DNA of 64,000 nt from Variovorax paradoxus (GTDB taxonomy: Bacteria; Pseudomonadota; Gammaproteobacteria; Burkholderiales; Burkholderiaceae_C), in assembly GCF_030815975.1 (NCBI RefSeq), contig NZ_JAUSXL010000001.1, positions 682,001-746,000 on the forward strand. The letters run 5' to 3'. The notes under the pieces are model-generated. The model searched no databases and had not been told where the DNA came from. It saw only the letters and a program-made list of their open reading frames with translations. Each line of letters starts with the position of its first letter. Within the stretch, counting starts at the first letter, position 1. Shown here one piece after another: positions 34,582 to 42,571 of this stretch. The translations under genes and the position numbers were made by a program.

Positions 34582-34602
34582 GGCCGCGCGCTGGGAGACG
34601 CC

Positions 34603-35538
34603 ATGCCTGAAGTCGCCGAAGACATCCGCCGCGCCATCGAGCCCGCGCAGCTGCGCCAGCTGCTCGGATGCTTTCCGACCGGCGTGGCCGTCATCACCAC
34701 CTGCACGCCGGACGGTCAGCCCGCCGGGTTGACCTGCAACTCCTTCAGCTCGGTGTCGCTCGATCCGCCGCTGGTGCTGTTCAGTCTGCGCAATGCCAGC
34801 CGCCTGCTGCCGACCTTCCAGGCCGCGGACGGCTTCGTGATCAACATCCTCTCGCAGCAGCAGGACGCGCTGTCGGGCCGCTTCGCCTCGAGCAGGATCG
34901 AGCACAAGTTCGACGGCGTGGCCTGGCGCGCCGGCCGGCTGGGCATGCCGCTGATCGACGACTGCCTGGCCAGCTTCGAATGCCGCGTGCATGCCACCCA
35001 CGCGGCCGGCGACCACACCATCTTCATCGGCGAGGTCCGGCACCTGAGCGCCGGCGTGCCCGACCAGGCGCTGGTGTTCTACAAGGGCGCCTACATGATG
35101 CTGGCCGAGTCGCTGCGCAAGCTGGTCGTCGAGGGCCGGCTCGGCGACGCCGACATCGACGAGGCCTACCGCACGCTCTACGGCACCCTGCTGCACCTGG
35201 CAAGCGAACGCGCCAGCGAGGCCGAGCTCGACGCCGTGCAGCAGGCCGCCGATGCCATCGAGGCGCATCCCGACGACGCCCCGCTCAAGGAGCGCATCGC
35301 GTCGGCCAGCGCCTTCTTCGCCTCGATTGCGGCCGCCGGCCACAACGAGGCGCTGACGCTGATGGCACAGACCATGACCAGCGTGCTGCGCGAGCGCATG
35401 ACGCATGTGCTCTCGGTGCGCGCGCGCCCCGATCTCTTTCCGCTGCGCCGCAAGGTGGCGCACAACCTGCGCCAGCGCAACCCGGAGGGCGCCGCCGCCG
35501 CGCTGGACGAGCTGATCACGCAGCTGCGCAAGGGCTGA
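34603..35538 (+). CDS. flavin reductase fused to an FCD-like sensor domain
   Basis: 311 residues. The first 170 are an HpaC-type flavin:NAD(P)H reductase (LGCFPTGVAVITTCTPDGQP, AGLTCNSFSSVSLDPPLVLF, then FASSRIEHKFDGVAW). From about 175 on, the sequence leaves that family and matches the all-helical FCD effector domain of GntR regulators (ASERASEAELDAVQQAADAI, AFFASIAAAGHN, RQRNPEGAAAALDELI), without the DNA-binding part. The His of the metal site (FH in FCD) is Phe here, so metal binding may be lost. The analogy is the C1 reductase of 4-hydroxyphenylacetate hydroxylase, where a regulator-derived domain makes flavin reduction depend on substrate. Domain identification in the second half is by pattern only. 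Confidence 0.8.
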   Translation: MPEVAEDIRRAIEPAQLRQLLGCFPTGVAVITTCTPDGQPAGLTCNSFSSVSLDPPLVLFSLRNASRLLPTFQAADGFVINILSQQQDALSGRFASSRIEHKFDGVAWRAGRLGMPLIDDCLASFECRVHATHAAGDHTIFIGEVRHLSAGVPDQALVFYKGAYMMLAESLRKLVVEGRLGDADIDEAYRTLYGTLLHLASERASEAELDAVQQAADAIEAHPDDAPLKERIASASAFFASIAAAGHNEALTLMAQTMTSVLRERMTHVLSVRARPDLFPLRRKVAHNLRQRNPEGAAAALDELITQLRKG

Positions 35539-35567
35539 GCCCTTTCCATAATTCAACAGGAGACAAC

Positions 35568-36728
35568 ATGTCCATCGACTACGCCGGCTTCCGGCGCGAA
35601 CTCGAAGCGTTCGCGCGCAGCGCCTGCCCGCCCGATATCCGCGCCGTCGTCGCGGCCGGCCAGAAGATCACCAAGCGCGAATACCAGGCCTGGCAGCAGA
35701 TCCTGAACGCCCAGGGCTGGGGCGCGCCGAGCTGGCCGCGCGAAGCGGGCGGCACCGGATGGGACATCCGCCAGCGCCTCATCTTCGAGGAGGTGATGGC
35801 CGAGAACGACTGCCCGCCGCTCTACCACCATGGCCTGGGCCACATCGGCCCGGTGATCATCCGCTTCGGCACACCGGACCAGAAGGCCCGCTTCCTGCCG
35901 CGCATCCTCGACGGCTCCGACTGGTGGTGCCAGGGCTATTCGGAACCCGGCTCGGGTTCCGACCTGGCCTCGCTGTCCACCAGTGCACGGCTGGAGGACG
36001 GCGAGTGGGTCGTCAACGGCCAGAAGATCTGGACCTCGCATGCCCACGAGGCCAGCATGATCTACATGCTGGTGCGCACCTCGAAGGAAGCGAAGAAGCA
36101 GGAGGGCATCTCGCTGCTGCTGGTGCCGATGGACACCCCGGGCATCACCGTGCGCCCGATCAAGACCATCGACGGCTGGCACCACCTGAACGAGGTCTTC
36201 TTCGACGAGGTGCGCGTGCGCGCCGACAACCTCGTCGGCGAGGTCGGCAAGGGCTGGACCTGTGCCAAGTTCCTGCTCGAGCGCGAACGCCTTCCGCCGG
36301 CCAACGTGGCGCGGCTGGAGCTCATGCGCCGGCAGGTCACGCAGCTGGTCGAGCAGGCGAGCCGCGCTGCCGCGGGACAGCGCGACTTCAGCGGCCTGCA
36401 CCACAAGCTGCTGCTGTGCGAGGCCGACGTGAAGGGCGCGCGCGTGATGATGGCCGAGGCCACCGACGACCTGATCCACCAGCGTCCGCTGGGCGTGCAG
36501 CCCTCCGCCATCAAGATGACCTGCGCCGACGTGGCGCAGCGCCTGACGACCATCGCGCTCGACGCCGTAGGACCCGACGCGGCCCACCGCTTTCTCGCCG
36601 ACGCGGGGCAGGACGTGCCCGACGCCACCTGGATCCAGAACTACATGTTCACGCGCGCCCGCACCATCGCCGGCGGCACCTCCGAGGTGCAGCGCAATGT
36701 CGTCGCCAACGAACTGCTGGGAGCCTGA
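35568..36728 (+). CDS. acyl-CoA dehydrogenase, first of an adjacent pair
   Basis: 386 residues. CAGGAGACAAC precedes the ATG. FAD-site motifs are CQGYSEPGSGSDLASLSTSA near residue 122 and GEWVVNGQKIWTSHAHEAS near 145, and the C-terminus has TRARTIAGGTSEVQRNVVAN. This is the FadE-like branch common in sterol, bile-acid and terpenoid degradation. The following gene encodes a shorter, degenerate partner. Such side-by-side genes often make alpha2beta2 enzymes in steroid degraders. It probably dehydrogenates the CoA ester made by the ligase downstream. Confidence 0.92.
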   Translation: MSIDYAGFRRELEAFARSACPPDIRAVVAAGQKITKREYQAWQQILNAQGWGAPSWPREAGGTGWDIRQRLIFEEVMAENDCPPLYHHGLGHIGPVIIRFGTPDQKARFLPRILDGSDWWCQGYSEPGSGSDLASLSTSARLEDGEWVVNGQKIWTSHAHEASMIYMLVRTSKEAKKQEGISLLLVPMDTPGITVRPIKTIDGWHHLNEVFFDEVRVRADNLVGEVGKGWTCAKFLLERERLPPANVARLELMRRQVTQLVEQASRAAAGQRDFSGLHHKLLLCEADVKGARVMMAEATDDLIHQRPLGVQPSAIKMTCADVAQRLTTIALDAVGPDAAHRFLADAGQDVPDATWIQNYMFTRARTIAGGTSEVQRNVVANELLGA

Positions 36729-36731
36729 GCC

Positions 36732-37841
36732 ATGGCCACTTCTTTTCCATCGCTGTTTCCCGGCATGCTGCTGGACGCGGCCAGCCGCTATGCAGAGGAC
36801 CACATCGCGCAGGAGATCCAGGGCGACCCCGTGCGCGAACTGGGCTGGACCGCCACCCTCGTGCCCGAGGAGGCCGGAGGAGCGGGCGGAACCTTGAGCG
36901 ACCTGGCCTCCATCGTCGAAGGGCTGGCCACGCATGGCCTGCAGCTGCCGGTGGTCGAGACCTGCGCCGTGGTGCCGCTGCTGCTGCAGGCGGCCGGCGC
37001 CGAGACGGCCCATCGCTGGCTGGAGGCGGTGGCCGAGGGCAGCGCGCGGATCGCGCCGATGGTCGCGCTGTCCGCCACGCCTGAGCACGATGCCGTCACG
37101 GCCAGGCACCTGGACATCGGCTACGAACTGAGCGGCGTGGTGGAGGGCGTCGACTTGACCCTGCCCGCCACGCACTATCTCGTGCCCGTGCAGATGGATG
37201 GCGACGACGCCATCTTCCTGGTCGATGCCGAACGCATCGGCGCCCCGAAGGCCCGCTACCGGACGATGGAGGGGCGCCTGGGCGCCGACTTCGCGCTGGA
37301 GCGGCTCGCAGTGCCCGAGGGCGCCTGCCTCGCACGCGGTGCCGCCGTGCGCGAGGCGCGTGCCAAGGCGACCGACGCCGCCTTGCTGCTGACCGCCGCG
37401 GACACGGTGGCCGCGCTGGCTACGCTCATCCGCCAGACGGTCACCCACCTGAAGGAGCGGCGCCAGTTCGGCGTGGCGCTCGCGAGCTTCCAGGTGCTGC
37501 GCCATCGCGTGGCGGACATGTACGTGAAGTACCTGGGCGCCAAGGGCCTGGTGATCCACTGCTTCCACGAATACGAGCAGGGTGCGGCCGACCTGCGCCG
37601 CACCTTGCGCCTGGCCAAGGTGTCGCTGGCCGAGTCGGCCCGCGCCTGTGCGGAAGCGGCCATCCAGATGCACGGCGGCATGGGCGTGAGCGAAGAGGTG
37701 CTGGCCACCCGCACGGCGCAGCGCCTGATCGCCTCCGAGTTCCGCTACGGCGACCGGCTCATGCATGCCGCACAGCTGCTGGCGCCACCGCAGTCCGCCG
37801 AACGAGTTTCTCTTTCCAACCAAACCGGGAGTGTGCGATGA
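36732..37841 (+). CDS. acyl-CoA dehydrogenase-like subunit, second of the pair
   Basis: 369 residues, starting three bases after the previous stop, so translational coupling is likely. Recognisable parts are LGWTATLVPEEAGGAGG near residue 36, LKERRQFGVALASFQVLRHR near 240 and AIQMHGGMGVSEEVLATRTA near 310. The middle FAD-contact motif seen in its neighbour (SEPGSGSD) is absent, and no C-terminal catalytic-Glu motif is seen. This fits the structural partner of a heteromeric enzyme rather than an independent one. The stop overlaps the next ATG by four bases. Confidence 0.87.
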   Translation: MATSFPSLFPGMLLDAASRYAEDHIAQEIQGDPVRELGWTATLVPEEAGGAGGTLSDLASIVEGLATHGLQLPVVETCAVVPLLLQAAGAETAHRWLEAVAEGSARIAPMVALSATPEHDAVTARHLDIGYELSGVVEGVDLTLPATHYLVPVQMDGDDAIFLVDAERIGAPKARYRTMEGRLGADFALERLAVPEGACLARGAAVREARAKATDAALLLTAADTVAALATLIRQTVTHLKERRQFGVALASFQVLRHRVADMYVKYLGAKGLVIHCFHEYEQGAADLRRTLRLAKVSLAESARACAEAAIQMHGGMGVSEEVLATRTAQRLIASEFRYGDRLMHAAQLLAPPQSAERVSLSNQTGSVR

Positions 37842-38599
37842 GCATCGAACTGGAAGTTTCCGAATACATCGCCGTCGTCCGGCTCGACAAGCCGCCGGTC
37901 AATGCGCTGGACCGCGCCACGCGCCGCCGCCTGATCGAGATCTTCGACGAGGTCTCCGAGCGCGCCGACGTGCGTGTCGCGATCCTCACGGGCACCGGAA
38001 AATTCTTCTGCTCCGGCGCGGACCTCAAGGACCGCCCTGATGCGCAGAAGGCGGGCGACTTCCTCGACCACAACCGCTGGACGCGCGAGACCGGCAATGC
38101 GATCCGCGAATGCGCCAAGCCCGTGATCGCGGCCGTCAACGGTCCCGCGCTGGGCGCGGGGTTCGGGCTCATGGCCGCGTGCGACATCTTCCTCGCGAGC
38201 GAGGATGCCACCTTCGCCATGCCCGAGATCAACGTCGGCCTGGCCGGCGGCGTCTCCATGCTGCGCACCATGTTCGGCCGCTCGTTCACGCGCCGCATGT
38301 TCTTCACCGGCATGAAGGTGCCCGCCGCCGAGCTGTACCGCCGCGGCGTCATCGACGAGGTGGTGCCCGGCGAGCAGCTGATGCCGCTGGCCATGGAGAT
38401 CGCGCAGGAGATCGCCTCGAAGGCGCCGCTGGCCATTGCCTATGCCAAGCAGGCCGCCAACATGATGGACCTGATGCCGCAGCGCGACGGCTACCGCTTC
38501 GAGCAGAACTTCACCATGGCGCTGGCCAGGACCGAGGATGCGCAGGAAGCCCGCAAGGCCTTCCTCGAGAAGCGCAAGCCTGTCTACCAGGGGCGTTGA
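37838..38599 (+). CDS. enoyl-CoA hydratase/isomerase (crotonase family)
   Basis: 253 residues of the crotonase fold: FFCSGADLKDRP near residue 50 (oxyanion loop), NGPALGAGFGLMAACDIFLA near 100 and ATFAMPEINVGLAGGVS near 125 with the catalytic acidic residue. It would hydrate the enoyl-CoA made by the dehydrogenase pair, or act as an isomerase or ring-cleaving hydrolase. ATGA overlap with the previous gene. A 94-base dispersed repeat follows and separates it from the ligase gene. Confidence 0.93.
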   Translation: MSIELEVSEYIAVVRLDKPPVNALDRATRRRLIEIFDEVSERADVRVAILTGTGKFFCSGADLKDRPDAQKAGDFLDHNRWTRETGNAIRECAKPVIAAVNGPALGAGFGLMAACDIFLASEDATFAMPEINVGLAGGVSMLRTMFGRSFTRRMFFTGMKVPAAELYRRGVIDEVVPGEQLMPLAMEIAQEIASKAPLAIAYAKQAANMMDLMPQRDGYRFEQNFTMALARTEDAQEARKAFLEKRKPVYQGR

Positions 38600-38606
38600 T
38601 GAAACC

Positions 38607-38700
38607 CACCCCCGTCCCTCGCTCACTTCGTGTAGCTCGACTCCCCCCTCAAGGGGGCAACACCAGTGGCCCGGCAAAGCCGGTTCCACGGTGTCCCTGG
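38607..38700 (+). repeat. dispersed Comamonadaceae-type intergenic repeat
   Basis: The block starts CCCGTCCCTCGCTCACTTCG, continues with the hairpin core CCCCCCTCAAGGGGGC and then GGCCCGGCAAAGCCGG, a second hairpin. The same family occurs in opposite orientation at 55606-55679. It lies between two genes of the operon and could act as an RNA stem modulating downstream expression. Confidence 0.75.
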
Positions 38701-38758
38701 CTTCGGACGCGCCGGTTTCATGCGTTGCGGAAGTCACGCAGTGTCATGGAGATTTGAG

Positions 38759-40897
38759 ATGCAGCAACAAGATGTGCCAGTGGGCTACGGCCTCGACGCG
38801 CTGTTCAAGCCGCGCTCGATCGCCATCTTCGGCGCCTCGGACGACGTCACCAAGATCGGCGGCCGGCCGCTGCAGTTTTTGCAGAAGTATGGCTATGCGG
38901 GCGGCATCTACCCGATCAACCGCAAGGCCGGCCTGGTGCAGTCGCTGCAGGCCTATGCGAGCCTGGCGGAGCTGCCCGAGGTGCCCGAGCTGGCTGTGAT
39001 TGCGGTGCCGCCCGCGGGCGTGCTCGAGGCGGTGCAGGACTGCGCGCGGCGCGGCGTGAAGGCCGCGGTCATTTTGTCCGCCGGCTTCTCCGAAATGGGC
39101 GAGGAGGGCAGCCGGCTGCAGGAACGCATCGGCGAGGTGGCGCGGGCCACCGGCATGCGCATCGTCGGCCCCAACTGCCTGGGCGCCATCGGCGTGCCCG
39201 ACAAGAGCATCGCCACCTTCTCGGTGGCACTCGAATCATCCTTTCCCGCGGCGGGCTCCGTGGGCATCGTCTCGCAGAGCGGCAACCTCGGCAGCTTCAC
39301 CCTGCGGCTGGCCGGCGAGCGAGGCCTGGGCGTGAGCCGCATGCTGACCACGGGCAATGAATGCGACGTGGACATTGCCGACGCGATCGCGTCGCTGGCG
39401 GCCGACCCTGGCACGTCCGTGATCCTGTGCTGCATGGAAACCTGCCGCGACGGCGCCAAGCTGAGGCAGGCCATGGCGATGGCGCGCGCGGCCGGCAAGC
39501 CGCTGGTGGTGCTCAAGGTCGGCGTCTCCGAGGCCGGCAGCGCGGCCGCGGCCTCGCACACCGGCGCGCTGGCCGGCTCGGACGCCGTGTTCGATGCCGT
39601 GCTGCGCGAGGGCGGCGCGCTGCGCGTGCCCAGCATCGAGCTGCTGCTCGAGGTCGGCCATGCGCTGTCGGTGGTCGGTCCGGCGCGCGTGCCCGGCGGC
39701 CGCCGGGTGGCAGTGCTCACGGCCTCCGGCGGCTTCGGCGTGCTGCTGGCCGATGCGGCCAGCGCGCAGGGCCTCGCGCTGCCCAAGCTGGCGGCGCAGA
39801 CGCAGGCGCGCATCCTGTCGGCCGTGCCGTTCGCCGCGCCATCCAATCCCGTGGACATGACGGCACAGGTGTCGAGCCGGCCCGAGGTGCTGGCGCAGAT
39901 GCTCGATGCCGTGGCGCGCGACGACAGCTGCGACGCACTGATCCTGCAGTCGGCCAATGCCTTCCACGTGCCGCGGCTGCGCGACGTGTTCCTGGAGGCG
40001 CTCGCGCAGGTGCGCAAGGACCATCCCGTGCGGCTGATCCTGCTGTGCGCGCGGGCCCCCGACGACGTGCGCGCACGGCTCAACGCGATGGGCTTCCCGG
40101 TGGTCGAGGGCATCGATGCGGCCTGCGCGACGGTGGCTGCGCTGCTGCGCTTCGGTGCGCGCGATGCCGAACGGGCTGCTGCGCCGGCCATCGCGCGCGC
40201 GCCGCTGGCCGCCGAGGCCTTCGCGACCGAGGCCAGCGCCAAGGCCGTGCTGGCCGAGGCGGGGCTGCCTGTGCCGCGGGAGGCGATCGCGGCCAGCTTC
40301 GACGAGGCGCTGGCCGCCGCGCGCGCAATGGGCTTTCCGCTGGTGCTCAAGATCGTCTCGCCCGATATTGCGCACAAGACCGAGGTCGGCGGCGTGTTCG
40401 TCGGCGTGCGCTCCGAAGCGCAGCTGCGCGAGGAATACGACCAGCTGCTGGCGCGCGTGGCGTTGAAGGCGCCCGGCGCCCGCATCGCCGGCGTGCTGGT
40501 CGCGCAGATGGTGCAGGGCGGCGTCGAGCTGATCCTGGGCACCAAGAAGGACCCGGTGTTCGGCCCGATGGTGATGGTCGGCCTGGGCGGCATCTTTGCC
40601 GAGATCTTCAAGGACGTGGCGCTGCAGCCCGCGCCCGTCGACGAGGCGCAGGCCACCGCCATGCTGCGCTCGCTCAAGGCCTTTCCGCTGCTCGACGGCG
40701 CGCGCGGCCGGCCGAAAGCCGATGTGATGGCGGCGGCGAAGGCCATCGTGGCGCTGTCGCGATTCGCCGTGCGCCATGCCGAAAGCGTGTCCGAGATCGA
40801 TATCAATCCCTTGATGGTGCTGGACCAAGGGCGAGGCGCTCATGCGCTGGACGCCCTGCTGGTGCCCGAGGAACCCCTCACGAAAGCCCACCTATGA
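38759..40897 (+). CDS. NDP-forming acyl-CoA synthetase (ATP-grasp fused)
   Basis: 712 residues, alpha and beta halves in one chain. A CoA-binding Rossmann domain (FKPRSIAIFGASDDVTKIGG, residue 15) is followed by two succinyl-CoA-synthetase-like domains with VGIVSQSGNLGSF near 160 and AASHTGALAGSDAVFDA near 265. The C-terminal 230 residues are an ATP-grasp domain (GFPLVLKIVSPDIAHKTEVG and FGPMVMVGLGGIFAEIFKDV). The enzyme forms acyl-CoA from an acid, CoA and ATP through a phospho-His. It would activate the substrate of this operon. ATGA overlap with the next gene. I start at MQQQDVPVGY. Confidence 0.93.
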   Translation: MQQQDVPVGYGLDALFKPRSIAIFGASDDVTKIGGRPLQFLQKYGYAGGIYPINRKAGLVQSLQAYASLAELPEVPELAVIAVPPAGVLEAVQDCARRGVKAAVILSAGFSEMGEEGSRLQERIGEVARATGMRIVGPNCLGAIGVPDKSIATFSVALESSFPAAGSVGIVSQSGNLGSFTLRLAGERGLGVSRMLTTGNECDVDIADAIASLAADPGTSVILCCMETCRDGAKLRQAMAMARAAGKPLVVLKVGVSEAGSAAAASHTGALAGSDAVFDAVLREGGALRVPSIELLLEVGHALSVVGPARVPGGRRVAVLTASGGFGVLLADAASAQGLALPKLAAQTQARILSAVPFAAPSNPVDMTAQVSSRPEVLAQMLDAVARDDSCDALILQSANAFHVPRLRDVFLEALAQVRKDHPVRLILLCARAPDDVRARLNAMGFPVVEGIDAACATVAALLRFGARDAERAAAPAIARAPLAAEAFATEASAKAVLAEAGLPVPREAIAASFDEALAAARAMGFPLVLKIVSPDIAHKTEVGGVFVGVRSEAQLREEYDQLLARVALKAPGARIAGVLVAQMVQGGVELILGTKKDPVFGPMVMVGLGGIFAEIFKDVALQPAPVDEAQATAMLRSLKAFPLLDGARGRPKADVMAAAKAIVALSRFAVRHAESVSEIDINPLMVLDQGRGAHALDALLVPEEPLTKAHL

Positions 40898-41652
40898 CCA
40901 CGTCTCTTTCAGGCCGCACGGCCTTCATCAGCGGCGCCGGCCACGGCATCGGCCGCGCCACCGCGCGCGCCATGGCGCGCCTGGGCGCGACCGTCGGCAT
41001 CAACGACCTGAAGCCGGAGTTCGTGGAGGAGGCCGTGGCCGAGATCCGCGCGCTCGGCGGCCAAGCCATCGGCCTGCCCTGCGACGTCTCGACGCGCGAC
41101 GGCATGCGCGAGGCCGTGGCGCAGTTCGCACGCGAGGCCGGCCGGCTGGACGTCATGGTCAACAACGCCGCCTGGGTGCGCTACCAGCCGCTGGCCGAGA
41201 TCACGCCGGAGGTCATGGACCGCATGGTGGAGATCGGCTTCAAGTCGGTGATCTGGGGCATCCAGGCCGCGGCCGAGGCCATGGATGCGCAGCGCGGCGG
41301 CTCGATCATCAACGTGGCCTCCATCGCGGCGTTCAAGTCGCCGATGCGCTCGGTGGTCTACAGCGGCATCAAGGCCGGCGTGCTGGGCATCACGCGCGCA
41401 TCGGCCGCCGACCTGGGTTCGCGCAACATCCGCGTGAACGCGGTCGCGCCCGGTGCGGTGCCCACCGAAGGTACCGCCAAGCATCGCAATGCGGAGCTCG
41501 ACGCCCGGCGCATCGGACGCACGCCGCTGGGGCGCCTCGGCACGGTGGAAGACATCGCCGACGCCATCTGTTTTCTGGCCGGCGACGCCTCGCGCTTCTT
41601 CAACGCGGACGTGCTGCGCCTGGACGGCGGCGCTTCGGAGACCTCTCTGTGA
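40894..41652 (+). CDS. short-chain dehydrogenase/reductase
   Basis: 252 residues with every SDR landmark: ISGAGHGIGRATARAMARLG (cofactor loop), NNAAWVRYQP, INVASIAAFKSP (catalytic Ser) and YSGIKAG (Tyr/Lys pair), then PGAVPTEGT. FabG-like, it would oxidise the 3-hydroxyacyl-CoA or a ring alcohol in this pathway. INDLKP after the second strand (Asp at the cofactor-discriminating place) suggests NAD rather than NADP. It overlaps its neighbours by four bases on both sides. Confidence 0.92.
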   Translation: MTTSLSGRTAFISGAGHGIGRATARAMARLGATVGINDLKPEFVEEAVAEIRALGGQAIGLPCDVSTRDGMREAVAQFAREAGRLDVMVNNAAWVRYQPLAEITPEVMDRMVEIGFKSVIWGIQAAAEAMDAQRGGSIINVASIAAFKSPMRSVVYSGIKAGVLGITRASAADLGSRNIRVNAVAPGAVPTEGTAKHRNAELDARRIGRTPLGRLGTVEDIADAICFLAGDASRFFNADVLRLDGGASETSL

Positions 41653-42029
41653 GCGCCGCGATCCGGCCGCCCAAGCGGGTGCAGAACGTGTTCGTCGTGG
41701 CGAAGGAGCCGGCCGGCCTGCATGCCTTCTACGAAGGCGCACTGGGCCTGCCGATGAAGTTCCGAGATGGCGACCGCTGGATCCAGTACGGCGTGGGCAA
41801 CACCAGCGTGGCGCTGGCCTGCCTCGAGGAGGCAGCGCCCGCCACCAGCGGGCTGGTGATGGTGCTGGAGGTGGACGACTTCGAGGGCGCAGCGGAACGC
41901 ATCGGCGCGGCCGGCGGGCAGGTGCTGGGCCTGCGCGACATGGGCGTCCACGGCGCCGTGCTGTCGCTGCGCGATCCCGAAGGCAACCTGGTGCAACTGT
42001 TCCGGCGCGCTGCGCCTGCGGCCGCATGA
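41649..42029 (+). CDS. VOC-family (glyoxalase/dioxygenase fold) protein
   Basis: 126 residues from a GTG overlapping the previous stop (GTGA). One VOC module set: VQNVFVVAKEPAGLHAFYEG, then ALGLPMKFRDGDRWIQYGVG and a C-terminal LSLRDPEGNLVQLFRR with the metal-ligand Glu/Asp region. VOC enzymes include extradiol dioxygenases, epimerases and glyoxalases. The first His ligand is not obvious, so activity is uncertain. Its place among catabolic enzymes suggests an isomerase or accessory role. Confidence 0.85.
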   Translation: MSAAIRPPKRVQNVFVVAKEPAGLHAFYEGALGLPMKFRDGDRWIQYGVGNTSVALACLEEAAPATSGLVMVLEVDDFEGAAERIGAAGGQVLGLRDMGVHGAVLSLRDPEGNLVQLFRRAAPAAA

Positions 42030-42571
42030 GTGCATCCGTGCAAGCGCCGGCCACGCTGCAGGCCCTGCTGGACCGCGAGGCGATCCGCGATTGCCTGCTG
42101 CGCTATTGCCGCGGCATCGACCGCTGCGACGAGGCGGCCCTGCGCTCGGCCTACTGGGAGGACGCCACGGACTGCCACGGCGCCTGGAACGGCAGCGCCA
42201 CCGGCTTCATCGAGCAGGCGCTGAAAAAGCTGCGGCAGGGCGGACGCCGCGTCCACCAGATCACCAATGTGCTGATCGAGCTGCACGGCGATGCCGCGGC
42301 GGTGGAAAGCAGCTTCTTCGCGCTGCAGGCCACGGCCGCGCAGCCCGAGCGCGAGACCTTCCTGTGCGGCCGCTATGCGGACCGTTTCGAGCGCCGCGGC
42401 GGCGAGTGGCGCGTGGCCGCACGCACGGTGATCTATGACTGGATCGAGGAGCGCACCCGGCCCGAACTGAAGCAGGCCGATGCCGCTCTGTTCGGCGCGC
42501 GCCAGCCGGTCGGCACCGCGGCACCGCACGATGCCATGTACGCGCTGCTGCGCGCAATGCGGGGCGCCTGA
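42026..42571 (+). CDS. NTF2-like (SnoaL-type) protein
   Basis: 181 residues. DREAIRDCLLRYCRGIDRCD followed by YWEDATDCHGAWNGSATGF near residue 45, and RRVHQITNVLIELHGDAAAV near 75, are the cone-shaped NTF2-like barrel seen in SnoaL, scytalone dehydratase and ketosteroid isomerase relatives. Asp/His pairs (DATDCHG, RRVHQ) could be catalytic. Such proteins often act as hydratases, isomerases or small dioxygenase subunits in ring catabolism. It starts within the stop of the VOC gene (ATGA) and its own stop overlaps the next start (TGATG). Confidence 0.83.
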   Translation: MSASVQAPATLQALLDREAIRDCLLRYCRGIDRCDEAALRSAYWEDATDCHGAWNGSATGFIEQALKKLRQGGRRVHQITNVLIELHGDAAAVESSFFALQATAAQPERETFLCGRYADRFERRGGEWRVAARTVIYDWIEERTRPELKQADAALFGARQPVGTAAPHDAMYALLRAMRGA

